From an uncultured Hyphomonadaceae bacterium (GTDB lineage: Bacteria > Pseudomonadota > Alphaproteobacteria > Caulobacterales > Hyphomonadaceae): a DNA stretch of 64,000 nt. This document shows, piece after piece, positions 10,426-18,637 of this stretch. The stretch spans positions 186,001-250,000 of the forward strand of contig CAJXOF010000005.1 of NCBI GenBank assembly GCA_913057945.1, given 5' to 3'. Position 1 is the stretch's first letter, and each line of letters opens with the position of its first letter. The position numbers and the translations under genes were made by a program. The notes beneath the pieces were generated by a model. The model was not told the DNA's origin. It saw only the letters and a program-made list of their open reading frames with translations, and ran no database searches.

Positions 10426-11043
10426 TTAGAATTTATAGCCCACACCAATCATTGCACCATTCGTGTCAGCGTCTTCGAACGAATAGTAGGTGTAATCACC
10501 ACGCAACTCCCAATTCTCGTTGAGCGCGTAGGTCAAGCCTGCACCCACGGCTGGCCCGTTCTCGGAATCAGCGACGTTGATCGCAGCTCCACCTGGCGTC
10601 GCGAGGGATGCATCAAGATCGATATAGCTGTATCCAGCTCGAGCAAATACATCCAGACGATCAGTGATCGGCAGATCAGCGCGACCAAACACACCAACCA
10701 GATAGTTCAGGCCGATATCACCGGAAGCGGCGATCAGGTCGTTGAAGTCACCATCATTGTTGTCATCAAAGTTGAATTCATCTTCATCAGTGTTGTAGTC
10801 GAACTCGCCATCATCGATGCCCGAAGCCAGTTCACCTTCAATGCTGAAGACGTTGTTGAACTTGTAGCCGAGACGTGCGGCAATGCCGTTCGTGTCAACG
10901 CCCTGTTCTGCACCATCGGGTTCGATTTCCAGATACTGGTAGCCACCATCCAGATAGAAGCCCGTGTCGCTCTCATAGGACTGAGCCTGTGCAGAAACAG
11001 CCAGACCCGTAGCCGCGGATGCGATCAGAAAATATTTAAACAT
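10426..11043 (-). CDS. Small outer-membrane beta-barrel protein (OmpA/opacity-like)
   Basis: 205 residues: a signal peptide (MFKYFLIASAATGLAVSAQAQ), then alternating amphipathic strands typical of an eight-stranded porin-like barrel, ending in GYKF with a terminal Phe as in outer-membrane proteins. Motifs such as GFYLDGGYQYLEIE and LRGDYTYYSF fit the OMP_b-brl/opacity family. A loop near residues 70-95 is strikingly acidic (DNNDGDFND and similar), possibly metal-binding or surface-charged. The start at 11043 has AAAGGAG 7 bases upstream. Codon usage is less GC-biased than most of the window. An EcfG-like promoter pattern lies about 50-80 bases upstream. Function beyond envelope structure is unknown. 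Confidence 0.85.
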   Translation of the reverse strand: MFKYFLIASAATGLAVSAQAQSYESDTGFYLDGGYQYLEIEPDGAEQGVDTNGIAARLGYKFNNVFSIEGELASGIDDGEFDYNTDEDEFNFDDNNDGDFNDLIAASGDIGLNYLVGVFGRADLPITDRLDVFARAGYSYIDLDASLATPGGAAINVADSENGPAVGAGLTYALNENWELRGDYTYYSFEDADTNGAMIGVGYKF

Positions 11044-11098
11044 GTGGTCTCCTTTAAAGACGTGTTCAGCTCCCGCCAGTTCGACGAGACCACTAGGA

Positions 11099-11124
11099 AA
11101 CCGTGTCTGAACTGTGTCCGTTCC
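11099..11124 (-). promoter_or_regulatory. Candidate ECF (EcfG-like) promoter of the barrel protein gene
   Basis: On the minus strand GGAAC (11120-11124) is followed after 17 bases by GGTT (11099-11102). The alphaproteobacterial general-stress sigma EcfG recognises GGAAC-N16/17-CGTT, so this matches except for one -10 base. The distance to the start codon (about 55 bases) is suitable. No regulator gene is seen in the window. Confidence 0.35.
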
Positions 11125-11271
11125 GATGAAAAAACCGCAACACACAGCAGTTGCCGGAAAGTCACATATTCTTAATGCGGATTAATGACCGTTACCGTTG
11201 TTTTAGAAAGGGATTTATGCGTCTCGATGTGTGCTTTTCATGCCACGAATCTGGCGTAGAGCAGTCCGGAT

Positions 11272-11296
11272 GGAACGCATCTAACGCAACCGCGTT
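11272..11296 (+). promoter_or_regulatory. Perfect EcfG-type promoter consensus without an obvious gene
   Basis: GGAAC (11272-11276), exactly 16 bases, then CGTT (11293-11296) on the plus strand, inside the 297-base gap 11044-11340. Downstream on this strand lies only the antisense of the M28 peptidase 3' end plus a 15-codon reading frame at 11343. It may be chance, or the start of an antisense or small RNA. Confidence 0.25.
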
Positions 11297-11340
11297 CGCG
11301 CGCTGGTTTCGTTATTATCGTCATTGAAAGGATCAATTGT

Positions 11341-12330
11341 TTATGGGTCTACCTGACCGATCCACTGGTCGCCGGCCTCGACCGCCATGACCAATGTGTC
11401 CCCGGCCCGTACGAAGAAATCATGCGTGAGGTTCACATAATCATCCGTGGGATCGTGATAGCCCGCATGGTCCTCCACTCCGAAATAGAGAAAGGGGATG
11501 CCCACTTCATGAAAGGCCACATGATCCGACTGCGCCGTCCAGTCATCATGGCCGAGGTCCGGAGAGTCATGCCCCGTCAGCAGGGCGACCGGAGCCTGCG
11601 CGGCCAGGTCTTCCATCATGGGCTTCAGCTGGGGATACGGCGTCGTCCCGGCCACATACAGCTCACCCGCTTCGGAGCGGCTGACCATGTCGAAATTGAT
11701 ATTGAGCGCCGCGCGGCCAAGGTCGATCAGGCCGGACGCAACCAGTGCCCTCGCGCCGAGAAAGCCCTTCTCCTCTGCGTCCAGCGCAGCGAACAAGATG
11801 TCATGCTCCGGGGGATGGTGCTCGAAATATTCTGCCACACCGATCAGCGCCGCCACACCCGACGCATTGTCGTCCGCGCCGTTGTAGATCTCGCCGTCCC
11901 GGATTCCGAGGTGATCGTAATGCGCCGACACGATCAGCATTGGCCCTTTGCCCGGCGTCTTGCCGGCGATCCAGCCCAGAAGGTTCACGCCTTCTGACGG
12001 GGCCTTCTCGCCTTCGCCCTGCTCCGGCAGGATCGGAAAGGCGTGTTCATAGGTGGCGCCCACGCGCCGCAGCCCGATCGTCTCGAACCGTTTCAGGATG
12101 AACCCCCGCGCGGCGGCATTGCCCTCAGTGCCGGTCTCGCGGCCCTGCAGCGCATCTGAAGACAGAGTCTCTGTCAGGTTCAGCATGGCCGGGCCGTCGA
12201 TATAGGTGGTGTGATACTGCGCCAGCGATTCCGGTGCATCGTCGCCCCGGTTCAGATAGAGCAGCACACCCGCAATAACGGTCAGGGCGAACAGGAACTC
12301 CGCGAGAATGAAGGCGCGCATCTTGGTCAT
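11341..12330 (-). CDS. M28 family zinc peptidase
   Basis: A predicted membrane-anchored or periplasmic aminopeptidase of the M28 (Vibrio/Streptomyces aminopeptidase) family. 329 residues with one N-terminal hydrophobic segment (about residues 5-26). Zinc and catalytic motifs seen: SAHYDHLG (135-142), NGADDNASG (150-158), DAEEKGFLGA (184-193), NFDMVSRSE, and YHDPTDDY near the C-terminus. All five metal-site regions are present, so it should be active. The start could be 12330 or the ATG three codons later. It stands alone on its strand; the 134-base gap to bolA is divergent promoter space. Confidence 0.9.
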   Translation of the reverse strand: MTKMRAFILAEFLFALTVIAGVLLYLNRGDDAPESLAQYHTTYIDGPAMLNLTETLSSDALQGRETGTEGNAAARGFILKRFETIGLRRVGATYEHAFPILPEQGEGEKAPSEGVNLLGWIAGKTPGKGPMLIVSAHYDHLGIRDGEIYNGADDNASGVAALIGVAEYFEHHPPEHDILFAALDAEEKGFLGARALVASGLIDLGRAALNINFDMVSRSEAGELYVAGTTPYPQLKPMMEDLAAQAPVALLTGHDSPDLGHDDWTAQSDHVAFHEVGIPFLYFGVEDHAGYHDPTDDYVNLTHDFFVRAGDTLVMAVEAGDQWIGQVDP

Positions 12331-12464
12331 GTCAGGAATCCGGCAGTTTCTTTTGCGATCAACATCTTAGGATTGGTCCTCTGATGTCACAATCAGGTCA
12401 GGCAGATGCTTGACGTCGCAGGTGGATAAAGCCAGTTCTGCCTGGAAACTGGAAGGAATTGCCC

Positions 12465-12701
12465 ATGGCCATGTCACGCGAGACACTGATCGGTTACCTC
12501 ACCGACGCTTTCCCGGAAGCGGAGATCACGCTGACCGACCTCGCCGGCGATGACAATCACTGGCAGGCGGAGATTGTGAGCAGCCAGTTTGCCGGCCTGC
12601 CGCGCGTGAAACAGCATCAGCTGGTTTACTCGGCCCTCAAGGGCACAATGGGCGGCGAACTGCATGCCTTGGCTCTGAAAACCCGCGCGCCCGATTCCTG
12701 A
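12465..12701 (+). CDS. BolA family protein
   Basis: A small partner of monothiol glutaredoxins, involved in Fe-S cluster handling. 78 residues. Seen: LTDLAGDDNHWQAEIVS and the conserved C-terminal VKQHQLVYSALKGTMGGELHALAL, with the family HxxVY segment present as HQLVY. The ATG at 12465 is chosen because GGAAGGA lies 7 bases upstream; a TTG at 12459 and an ATG at 12471 are alternatives. It lies two genes before grxD on the same strand, the classic functional partner, with an M2 peptidase between. The tail ELHALALKT suggests the IbaG/BolA2-like (short) subgroup. Confidence 0.9.
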   Translation: MAMSRETLIGYLTDAFPEAEITLTDLAGDDNHWQAEIVSSQFAGLPRVKQHQLVYSALKGTMGGELHALALKTRAPDS

Positions 12702-12771
12702 CACTTAGGCGTTGACGGCGCCGCCGGTTCGAGATTGTTTCATCCGCAACCAAGGATGAGGAACCGACCCT

Positions 12772-14640
12772 ATGAAACGCCTGACCTTAACGACCAGCGC
12801 CATCGCGCTGAGTTTCATGATTGCAGCCTGTGCGGCGCCTGAAAAGGCTGACGAGGCAACGCTGGACACCAGTGAATCTGTCGAGGAAGTGGTTGCGGAA
12901 GCGGACCACACCGTTGAAATCGCCGAGGCCCGCGCCTTCCTTGAGCGCGCCGAGGCCGAACTCGCCGCGCAGAGCCGCATCGCCGCCCAGGCTTACTGGA
13001 GCCAGGCCACGAACATCACGCCGGAAACCAATGCTGCCGCTGCCGAAGCTGGCGCCGTTTCCACCAAGCTGGCTGTCTCTCTGGCCAATGAATCCAAGCA
13101 ATTCGACGTCAGCGTCCTGCCAGCTGACCTTGCCCGCAAGATGACCATGCTGCGGACCGGGATCACCATCCCTGCCCCATCCACGCCCGGCGCAGCCGAA
13201 GAACTGTCGCAGATCACCACGGGCCTCGATGCCACCTATGGCACCGGCAAGTTCACCTATAAGGGCGAGGAACTGAACCTCGACCAGCTTTCGACCATCA
13301 TCGAAACGAGCCGCGACCCGGAAGAGCTGAAAGCCGTCTGGGAAGGCTGGCGCACGATTTCCGTCCCGATGAAGGACGATTATGCCCGCATGGTCGAGAT
13401 CGCCAATGAAGGCGCCAATGAACTCGGCTTCGAGAGCCTCGACCAGATGTGGCTGTCTGGTTACGATATGGCGCCGGAAGAAATGGAAGCCGAAGTGCAA
13501 CGCCTGTGGACGCAGGTGGAGCCGCTCTATGAGGAGTTGCACTGCTTCACGCGCGCCAAGCTCAATGACGAGTATGGCGACGACGTCCAGCCGCGCACCG
13601 GCCCGATCCGCGCTGACCTGCTGGGCAATATGTGGGCCCAGCAATGGTCCTCCATCTACGACGTCGTGAAGCCTGACGTGCCGGGACCGAGCTACGACCT
13701 GACCGAGCGCCTGCAGGAAAAGGGCTATGACGCCATCAAGATGGTCGAGACGGGCGAAGCCTTCTTCACCTCCCTCGGCCTTGATCCCCTGCCTGAGACC
13801 TTTTGGGAGCGCTCCATGATCGTGCGCCCAGAGGGCCGTGAAGTCGTCTGCCATGCCTCGGCCTGGGACCTCGACGATGAAGAAGATGTGCGCATCAAGA
13901 TGTGTACCGAAGTGAACTCGGAAGACTTCTACACGGTCCATCACGAGCTCGGTCACAATTTCTACCAGCGCGCCTACAAGGACCAGGACTATCTCTACAA
14001 GACCGGTGCGCATGATGGCTTCCACGAAGCGATTGGCGACTTTATCGGCCTGTCGATCACACCGGAATATCTCGAGCAGATCAACCTGATCACCAAGGAC
14101 GAAAAGCCGGGCGCCGATGCTGACACCGCCCTGCTGATGCAGACCGCACTCGACAAGATCGCCTTCCTGCCCTTCGCCCTGACGGTGGATGGCTGGCGCT
14201 GGGGGGTCCTGTCGGGTGAGACCGCACCGGACGCCTACAACACAGCCTGGTGGGATCTCCGACTGAAAAATCAGGGCCTCGTGCCGCCAGCCTCACGCCC
14301 GGCCGATGCGTTCGATCCCGGCGCAAAATACCATATTCCGGGCAACACGCCGTACCTGCGCTACTTCCTGAGCTACATCCTGCAGTTCCAGTTCCACAAG
14401 GCCGCCTGTGAGCAGGCCGGATGGGAAGGCCCGCTGCACCGCTGTTCGATCTATGACAACAAGGAAGTGGGCGAGCGCTTCAATGCGATGCTCGAAGCCG
14501 GCGCTTCACAGCCCTGGCCGGACACGCTGGAAGAGTTCACCGGCACCCGCCAGATGGATGGCAGCGCGATCATCGAATACTTCGATCCGCTCATGCTTTA
14601 CCTGAAGGACCAGAACGCCACCGAAAGCTGTGGCTGGTAA
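12772..14640 (+). CDS. M2 family dipeptidyl carboxypeptidase (ACE-like), lipoprotein
   Basis: A bacterial homologue of angiotensin-converting enzyme, a zinc dipeptidyl carboxypeptidase. 622 residues, the length of a single ACE domain. The N-terminus ends in a lipobox (MIAAC), so it is predicted to be lipid-anchored in the envelope. Zinc site: HELGH at residues 391-395 within VHHELGHNFYQRA, with the third ligand Glu at about 419 (HEAIGDF), the gluzincin spacing of 24 residues. A Glu-rich helical segment follows the signal (residues 25-60). It is inserted between bolA and grxD, which is unusual. A hairpin without a T-tract follows. The physiological substrate is unknown. Confidence 0.94.
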   Translation: MKRLTLTTSAIALSFMIAACAAPEKADEATLDTSESVEEVVAEADHTVEIAEARAFLERAEAELAAQSRIAAQAYWSQATNITPETNAAAAEAGAVSTKLAVSLANESKQFDVSVLPADLARKMTMLRTGITIPAPSTPGAAEELSQITTGLDATYGTGKFTYKGEELNLDQLSTIIETSRDPEELKAVWEGWRTISVPMKDDYARMVEIANEGANELGFESLDQMWLSGYDMAPEEMEAEVQRLWTQVEPLYEELHCFTRAKLNDEYGDDVQPRTGPIRADLLGNMWAQQWSSIYDVVKPDVPGPSYDLTERLQEKGYDAIKMVETGEAFFTSLGLDPLPETFWERSMIVRPEGREVVCHASAWDLDDEEDVRIKMCTEVNSEDFYTVHHELGHNFYQRAYKDQDYLYKTGAHDGFHEAIGDFIGLSITPEYLEQINLITKDEKPGADADTALLMQTALDKIAFLPFALTVDGWRWGVLSGETAPDAYNTAWWDLRLKNQGLVPPASRPADAFDPGAKYHIPGNTPYLRYFLSYILQFQFHKAACEQAGWEGPLHRCSIYDNKEVGERFNAMLEAGASQPWPDTLEEFTGTRQMDGSAIIEYFDPLMLYLKDQNATESCGW

Positions 14641-14652
14641 GTGGAACACCTG

Positions 14653-14683
14653 CCCGGCAGCATCAGAGCTTGACGCTGCCGGG
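14653..14683. other. Hairpin in the M2 peptidase-grxD gap
   Basis: CCCGGCAGC and GCTGCCGGG, 9 bp perfect with a 13-base loop, with outer GTGGA/TCCAC also complementary. No T-run follows, so intrinsic termination is doubtful. It may be an attenuator or an RNA-stability hairpin. Confidence 0.4.
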
Positions 14684-14723
14684 TATCCACCACACATGCT
14701 GAGGCAACAGCGGAGATACCAGA

Positions 14724-15062
14724 ATGACCGATCAAGCCACGCTCGATGCCATCAAAAAGGCCGTCAAATCCAATGACGTCGTACTTTTCATGAAGGGCAC
14801 ACCGACCTTCCCGCAATGCGGGTTCTCGTCCGTCGTGGTGCAGGTTCTGGATTATCTGGGCGTCGATTATGTCTCGACCAACGTCCTGGAAGACCAGGCC
14901 GTGCGCGAAGGCATCAAGGCCTATTCCGAATGGCCGACCATTCCGCAGCTCTATGTGAAAGGCGAATTCGTCGGCGGCTGTGACATCGTCAAGGAGATGT
15001 TCGAAAGCGGCGAACTGCGCGACTTCATGAAAGACAAGGGCGTCGAACTCGAAGAGGCCTGA
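14724..15062 (+). CDS. grxD: Monothiol glutaredoxin (CGFS type)
   Basis: A Fe-S cluster carrier of the Grx4/Grx5 family, working with BolA. 112 residues. Seen: the CGFS active site at residues 32-35 within FPQCGFSS, the WPTIPQLYV glutathione-binding stretch and the GGCDIVKEM motif. All family hallmarks are present. The short gap after the M2 peptidase on the same strand and the BolA gene two positions upstream suggest a redox/Fe-S neighbourhood. Confidence 0.96.
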   Translation: MTDQATLDAIKKAVKSNDVVLFMKGTPTFPQCGFSSVVVQVLDYLGVDYVSTNVLEDQAVREGIKAYSEWPTIPQLYVKGEFVGGCDIVKEMFESGELRDFMKDKGVELEEA

Positions 15063-15065
15063 GGG

Positions 15066-15308
15066 TCAGGCCGCAAAGAAGTGTGAGATACCCGTCTCGA
15101 TCATGTGTCCGTCGGCATGTACCAGAGCTGGTGACGCCACAAACATGACGCTGAAGGCCAGTCCCGTCAGATAGCTTTTTCGGCGACGGAATGGCATCGG
15201 ATGGCAGGCACGGGCCGCGCGGCGCCATTTCACCAAAGTGTAGACGACAAGATAAACGCCCAACAGGGCTGCGCCCCATACCGCAATATGTATGAACAGG
15301 TCTGTCAT
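15066..15308 (-). CDS. Small hypothetical membrane protein
   Basis: 80 residues with two hydrophobic segments (about residues 7-26 and 46-63) separated by a strongly basic loop (KWRRAARACHPMPFRRRKS). A topology with the basic loop inside the cytoplasm is expected. GGGAGAG lies about 5 bases before the ATG, which supports a real gene. It is convergent with grxD, leaving only 3 bases between the two stops. I recognise no family. It could be a short-lived envelope or regulatory protein, but nothing in sequence says which. Confidence 0.6.
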   Translation of the reverse strand: MTDLFIHIAVWGAALLGVYLVVYTLVKWRRAARACHPMPFRRRKSYLTGLAFSVMFVASPALVHADGHMIETGISHFFAA

Positions 15309-15479
15309 GGGTCTCTCCCTCCCAATCTGCCAGTCTCTACCATAGGTTATCAGCGTTTCGCGCCGTCAAACATCTTGCTGAAAATTGAGGGAAAGATCGA
15401 AAGAAAGTGGTAACTGCCCGCACGGGGCAATGTGCGCCCTCTCTTTCCAGTGCGAGGCTTTCGTTATAGCAGGGCGACC

Positions 15480-16847
15480 ATGACCACGACATCCCTTGCC
15501 CCAGCTCCGATCCGGCCTGCCAAGGCCCCCAAGGTCGGCATCGTTTCCCTCGGCTGCCCGAAAGCCCTGGTCGATTCCGAGCGGATCATCACCCGCCTGC
15601 GCGCGGAAGGCTACCAGATCGCCCCGGACTATTCCGGCGCAGACCTGGTGCTGGTGAACACGTGCGGCTTTCTCGATTCCGCACGGGACGAAAGCCTGGA
15701 AGCCATCGGCGAAGCGATTGAAGCAAATGGCAAGGTCATCGTGACCGGTTGTCTCGGTGCCGAGCCGGACGTGATCGAGAAGGCGCACCCCAAAGTGCTG
15801 GCGATCACCGGCCCGCACCAGTACGAGGCCGTCATGGACGCGGTACACACGCACCTGACGCCGCCGCACAATCCCCACATGGATCTGGTGCCGGAGAGCG
15901 GTCTGCGCCTGACCCCGCGCCACTACGCCTATCTGAAGATCTCAGAAGGCTGCAACAATCGCTGTAGCTTCTGCATCATTCCGAAACTTCGCGGCGACCT
16001 TGCCTCACGCCCCATCCATCATGTGCTGACTGAAGCCGAACAGCTGGTCCGCGCTGGCGTGAAGGAACTGCTCGTCATCAGTCAGGACACGTCCGCCTAT
16101 GGGCTAGACGTGCGCTACAAGCCGGAGACATGGCGCGGCACGGAATACCAGACGCGCTTCCTCGACCTGGCCAAGGGGCTGGGCAGCCTCGGCGTTTGGA
16201 CGCGCATGCATTATGTCTATCCCTATCCGCATGTGGACCAGGTCATTCCACTGATGGCCGAAGGCCTGATCACGCCCTATCTCGACATTCCGTTCCAGCA
16301 CGCGTCCGCGCCGGTCCTGAAGGCGATGAAGCGGCCCGCCAAGCAGGACCGCGTCCTTGAACGAATCCTGCAATGGCGCCGCGACGTGCCGGACCTTGCC
16401 ATCCGCTCGACCTTCATCGTCGGCTTTCCGGGTGAGACGGAAGAGGATTTCGAGATCCTGCTGGACTTCATCCGCGAGGCAAAGATCGACCGCGCCGGGT
16501 GTTTCCAATACGAAAACGTCGCCCATGCCGACAGCCGTGACCTGCCGGGCCATGTGCCTGACGAGGTCAAGGAAGAGCGCTGGCACCGTTTCATGGAAGT
16601 GCAGGCCAGGGTCTCCGCCGATCGCGCCGCCGCGCAGGTTGGCACCGTGCAGGACGTGATTATCGACGGTCCGGCGGGTGAAGCGGGCGAAATGGTGGCC
16701 CGGACCAAGGCCGATGCGCCGGAAGTCGATGCCGTGGTCTACCTGGAGAATGCCGGGCACTTGAAAGCGGGAGACATAGTCTCTGCGGCGATCACTGGAG
16801 CGGATGATTACGACTTGTTCGGACAGCCTGTCAGCACGGACGCCTGA
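15480..16847 (+). CDS. rimO: Ribosomal protein S12 methylthiotransferase
   Basis: A radical-SAM enzyme that methylthiolates the conserved Asp of ribosomal protein S12. 455 residues. Seen: N-terminal UPF0004 cysteines at about C26 (SLGCPKAL), C62 (NTCGF) and C91 (GCLGAE) for the auxiliary cluster; radical-[11 protein letters not shown] (C158, C162, C165); and a C-terminal TRAM domain (from about residue 385). [12 protein letters not shown] is diagnostic of RimO over MiaB. The ATG at 15480 follows AGGGCG; an upstream in-frame ATG at 15432 would add 16 residues with no family support. Dependence on Fe-S clusters links it to the SUF operon of this window. Confidence 0.96.
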   Translation: MTTTSLAPAPIRPAKAPKVGIVSLGCPKALVDSERIITRLRAEGYQIAPDYSGADLVLVNTCGFLDSARDESLEAIGEAIEANGKVIVTGCLGAEPDVIEKAHPKVLAITGPHQYEAVMDAVHTHLTPPHNPHMDLVPESGLRLTPRHYAYLKISEGCNNRCSFCIIPKLRGDLASRPIHHVLTEAEQLVRAGVKELLVISQDTSAYGLDVRYKPETWRGTEYQTRFLDLAKGLGSLGVWTRMHYVYPYPHVDQVIPLMAEGLITPYLDIPFQHASAPVLKAMKRPAKQDRVLERILQWRRDVPDLAIRSTFIVGFPGETEEDFEILLDFIREAKIDRAGCFQYENVAHADSRDLPGHVPDEVKEERWHRFMEVQARVSADRAAAQVGTVQDVIIDGPAGEAGEMVARTKADAPEVDAVVYLENAGHLKAGDIVSAAITGADDYDLFGQPVSTDA

Positions 16848-16923
16848 TCTCGCATTTGGTGGCGATTTGCTTTCTGCAATGCTGACACCGGATGGCGGCG
16901 CGCGCACACGGGTTTTTTCATAT

Positions 16924-16938
16924 TATTGAAAAACAATA
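16924..16938. promoter_or_regulatory. Palindrome TATTG-N5-CAATA, copy 1
   Basis: A perfect 5-bp dyad around AAAAA, directly upstream of the -35 of the DUF2807 promoter. It differs at one base of 15 from the palindrome at 30311-30325 in front of an unrelated secreted-protein gene. A shared transcription-factor site is inferred. Confidence 0.5.
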
Positions 16939-16940
16939 TG

Positions 16941-16970
16941 TTGACTTATCGTTATTCGATACATCATACT
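16941..16970 (+). promoter_or_regulatory. Promoter with operator-like dyad, DUF2807 locus
   Basis: TTGACT (-35, 16941-16946), an 18-base spacer, CATACT (-10, 16965-16970), 26 bases before the start codon at 16997. The spacer holds TATCG-TTATT-CGATA (16947-16961), a perfect 5-bp dyad. A repressor bound there would block RNA polymerase. TATCG-type half sites recall PadR-family operators, but no PadR gene is in the window. Confidence 0.55.
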
Positions 16971-16996
16971 TGCCTTATCAAATCGGAGGCACCCCC

Positions 16997-17920
16997 ATGA
17001 AACGCGCGCTCATTTCCCTGTCCGCCCTGTCCATTGCAGCCCTGCCGGCGCTGGCCGAGACGCAGGATTTCCAAGTCGATTCCTTCTCCAAACTGGATGT
17101 CAGTGATGCCATTCAGGTCATCTATGAAACGGCTCCCAACACTTCCGTGGTCGCGGAACAGGCCGACGGCGATTTCAGCGACATCCAGATCGAGACGCGG
17201 AACGGCGAGTTGTTCATTGACCGGAAAAGCCTGGGCCACGGCTGGAACAGCAATGTGTCGACGGACCTGAAGAACGGTGTCCTGATCGCGAAAGTGAATG
17301 GCAAGCGCGTGCCGCCCTATCTGGTCCGCGTGACGTCTCCTACCCTCTCTGCCATCGACACCTCGCGCTCGTCGATCGTCCGCGCGTCGAATATCGACGC
17401 AGACACTCTTGAGCTCGAAGCTTCCTCCAGTTCCGATCTGTCCGTGTCTGGCCGCGCCACCTCGGTGGATATTGACGCATCCTCTTCTGCAGATGTGGAT
17501 GCCCAGGATCTTGTCGCCGGATCGCTCTCTGTCGGTGCCTCATCCAGCGCTGACGTGACGGCGAAGGCTGTTTCGGAGCAGCCGGTTCGGATCAGTGCCT
17601 CGTCCAGCGCCGATGTCGAAATCGAACTGGCAGGCAATTCCCAGATAGACCTGACAGCTTCCTCAAGTGCGGACGTCGTCCTTTCCGGCACCTGTGACCG
17701 CATTGTGGTGGAAGCTTCATCCTCTGCTGACGTCGAAGCGAAGAATCTGTCGTGCAAGTCAGCCCGCGTGAAAGCCTCCAGCAGCGCAGATGTCACGCTT
17801 GAAGTGACTGAAAGTGTGAATGCGACAGCCTCAAGCGGCGGTGACATCAACATTTACGGCAACCCGGCCCAGCGCGACGTCCGCGAATCCAGCGGCGGCG
17901 ACATTTCAATCAAATCCTGA
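16997..17920 (+). CDS. Secreted DUF2807 (GIN-like) repeat protein A
   Basis: 307 residues with a signal peptide (cleavage near ALPALAE). The first ~115 residues have the GIN/DUF2807 start (DFQVDSFSKLDVSDAIQVIYE). The rest is a ladder of short repeats: ASSSADV or a close variant recurs about every 18-23 residues (EASSSSDL, DASSSADV, GASSSADV, SASSSADV, TASSSADV, EASSSADV, KASSSADV), then two SSGGDI copies. This predicts a right-handed beta-helix with a serine-rich face. The synonymous codons differ from copy to copy, so the repeats are old and held by protein-level selection. GGAGG precedes the start. The family has no firm biochemical function; adhesin or envelope-stress roles are only proposed. 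A paralogue follows 28 bases downstream. Confidence 0.85.
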   Translation: MKRALISLSALSIAALPALAETQDFQVDSFSKLDVSDAIQVIYETAPNTSVVAEQADGDFSDIQIETRNGELFIDRKSLGHGWNSNVSTDLKNGVLIAKVNGKRVPPYLVRVTSPTLSAIDTSRSSIVRASNIDADTLELEASSSSDLSVSGRATSVDIDASSSADVDAQDLVAGSLSVGASSSADVTAKAVSEQPVRISASSSADVEIELAGNSQIDLTASSSADVVLSGTCDRIVVEASSSADVEAKNLSCKSARVKASSSADVTLEVTESVNATASSGGDINIYGNPAQRDVRESSGGDISIKS

Positions 17921-17948
17921 GATCCCTCTCTCCAATAGGAGCCTGACC

Positions 17949-18599
17949 ATGAGAAAGCCTATCCTTGTCGCATCCGGCCTTGCCGCACTTGCCCTGTCCG
18001 CGTCGTTCTACAGCGCGTCCGCTGACACGACCCAAGTCTACAATTTGTCGGGTTTTGACGAACTCGATATCGCCGCCGGGGTTGAAGTGAAATTCGCCCG
18101 CTCTCCAGAATACTCCGTCACGGCGGAATTTGATCGAGGCGGCCCGGACGACGTCAAGGTTCGCCTTGATGGGGACCGTCTCTACCTGTCCCGCAAATCG
18201 ACCAGCGGCTGGGGCAACAAGGTTCGGGTCAAATTCACCGTGACCGGTCCGGACCTCAATGAGGTCGAAGCCAGCTCCGGCTCGTCGCTGCTCGCAGAAG
18301 GCCTGCAGTCCGGCCCGATGGAGATTGAGGTCTCCAGCGGCGCGGCGGTGTCTGTGCATGGCGACTGCACGACCCTGGAGATAAAGGCCTCCTCTGGCGG
18401 AAGCGCGAATGCCAAAGGCCTGACATGTCAGTCGGTCGAGGCAAAAGCCAGTAGCGGCGGATCGGTTCGGGCTTATGCCAGCGACTCCGCCACGAGCAAG
18501 ACGTCCAGCGGCGGCAGCGTCGATATCTATGGCAATCCGGCCTCGCGCGCGGCGAACAAGTCGATCAGTGGCGGCTCAACGGATTTCCACGGCGGCTGA
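17949..18599 (+). CDS. Secreted DUF2807 (GIN-like) repeat protein B
   Basis: 216 residues with a signal peptide ending near YSASAD. It is a paralogue of the preceding protein: the same opening (QVYNLSGFDELDIAAGVEVKF) and a shared IYGNPA segment near the C-terminus, but its repeats read ASSGGS instead of ASSSADV (EASSGSS, VSSGAAV, KASSGGS, KASSGGS, TSSGGSV, SISGGS). A shorter beta-helix is expected. It lies 28 bases after the first gene, so they are probably one operon. Exchange of Ser-Ala-Asp for Gly-Gly-Ser along the same ladder suggests the two proteins present different surfaces. Function is unknown. Confidence 0.85.
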   Translation: MRKPILVASGLAALALSASFYSASADTTQVYNLSGFDELDIAAGVEVKFARSPEYSVTAEFDRGGPDDVKVRLDGDRLYLSRKSTSGWGNKVRVKFTVTGPDLNEVEASSGSSLLAEGLQSGPMEIEVSSGAAVSVHGDCTTLEIKASSGGSANAKGLTCQSVEAKASSGGSVRAYASDSATSKTSSGGSVDIYGNPASRAANKSISGGSTDFHGG

Positions 18600-18612
18600 C
18601 TTGCCAAAGCAT

Positions 18613-18634
18613 CGGGGAGAGCGTGCTCTCCCCG
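18613..18634. terminator. Hairpin between DUF2807 locus and ppk2
   Basis: CGGGGAGA and TCTCCCCG around a 6-base loop that can itself pair. It lies between convergent genes. The T-tract is poor, so termination is probable but not certain. Confidence 0.5.
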
Positions 18635-18637
18635 GTC

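Noticed and set aside
11172..11185. TTAA-N6-TTAA upstream of the barrel gene, resembling a CtrA box
   Set aside because: Spacing is 6, not 7, and AT-rich promoters often contain two TTAA.
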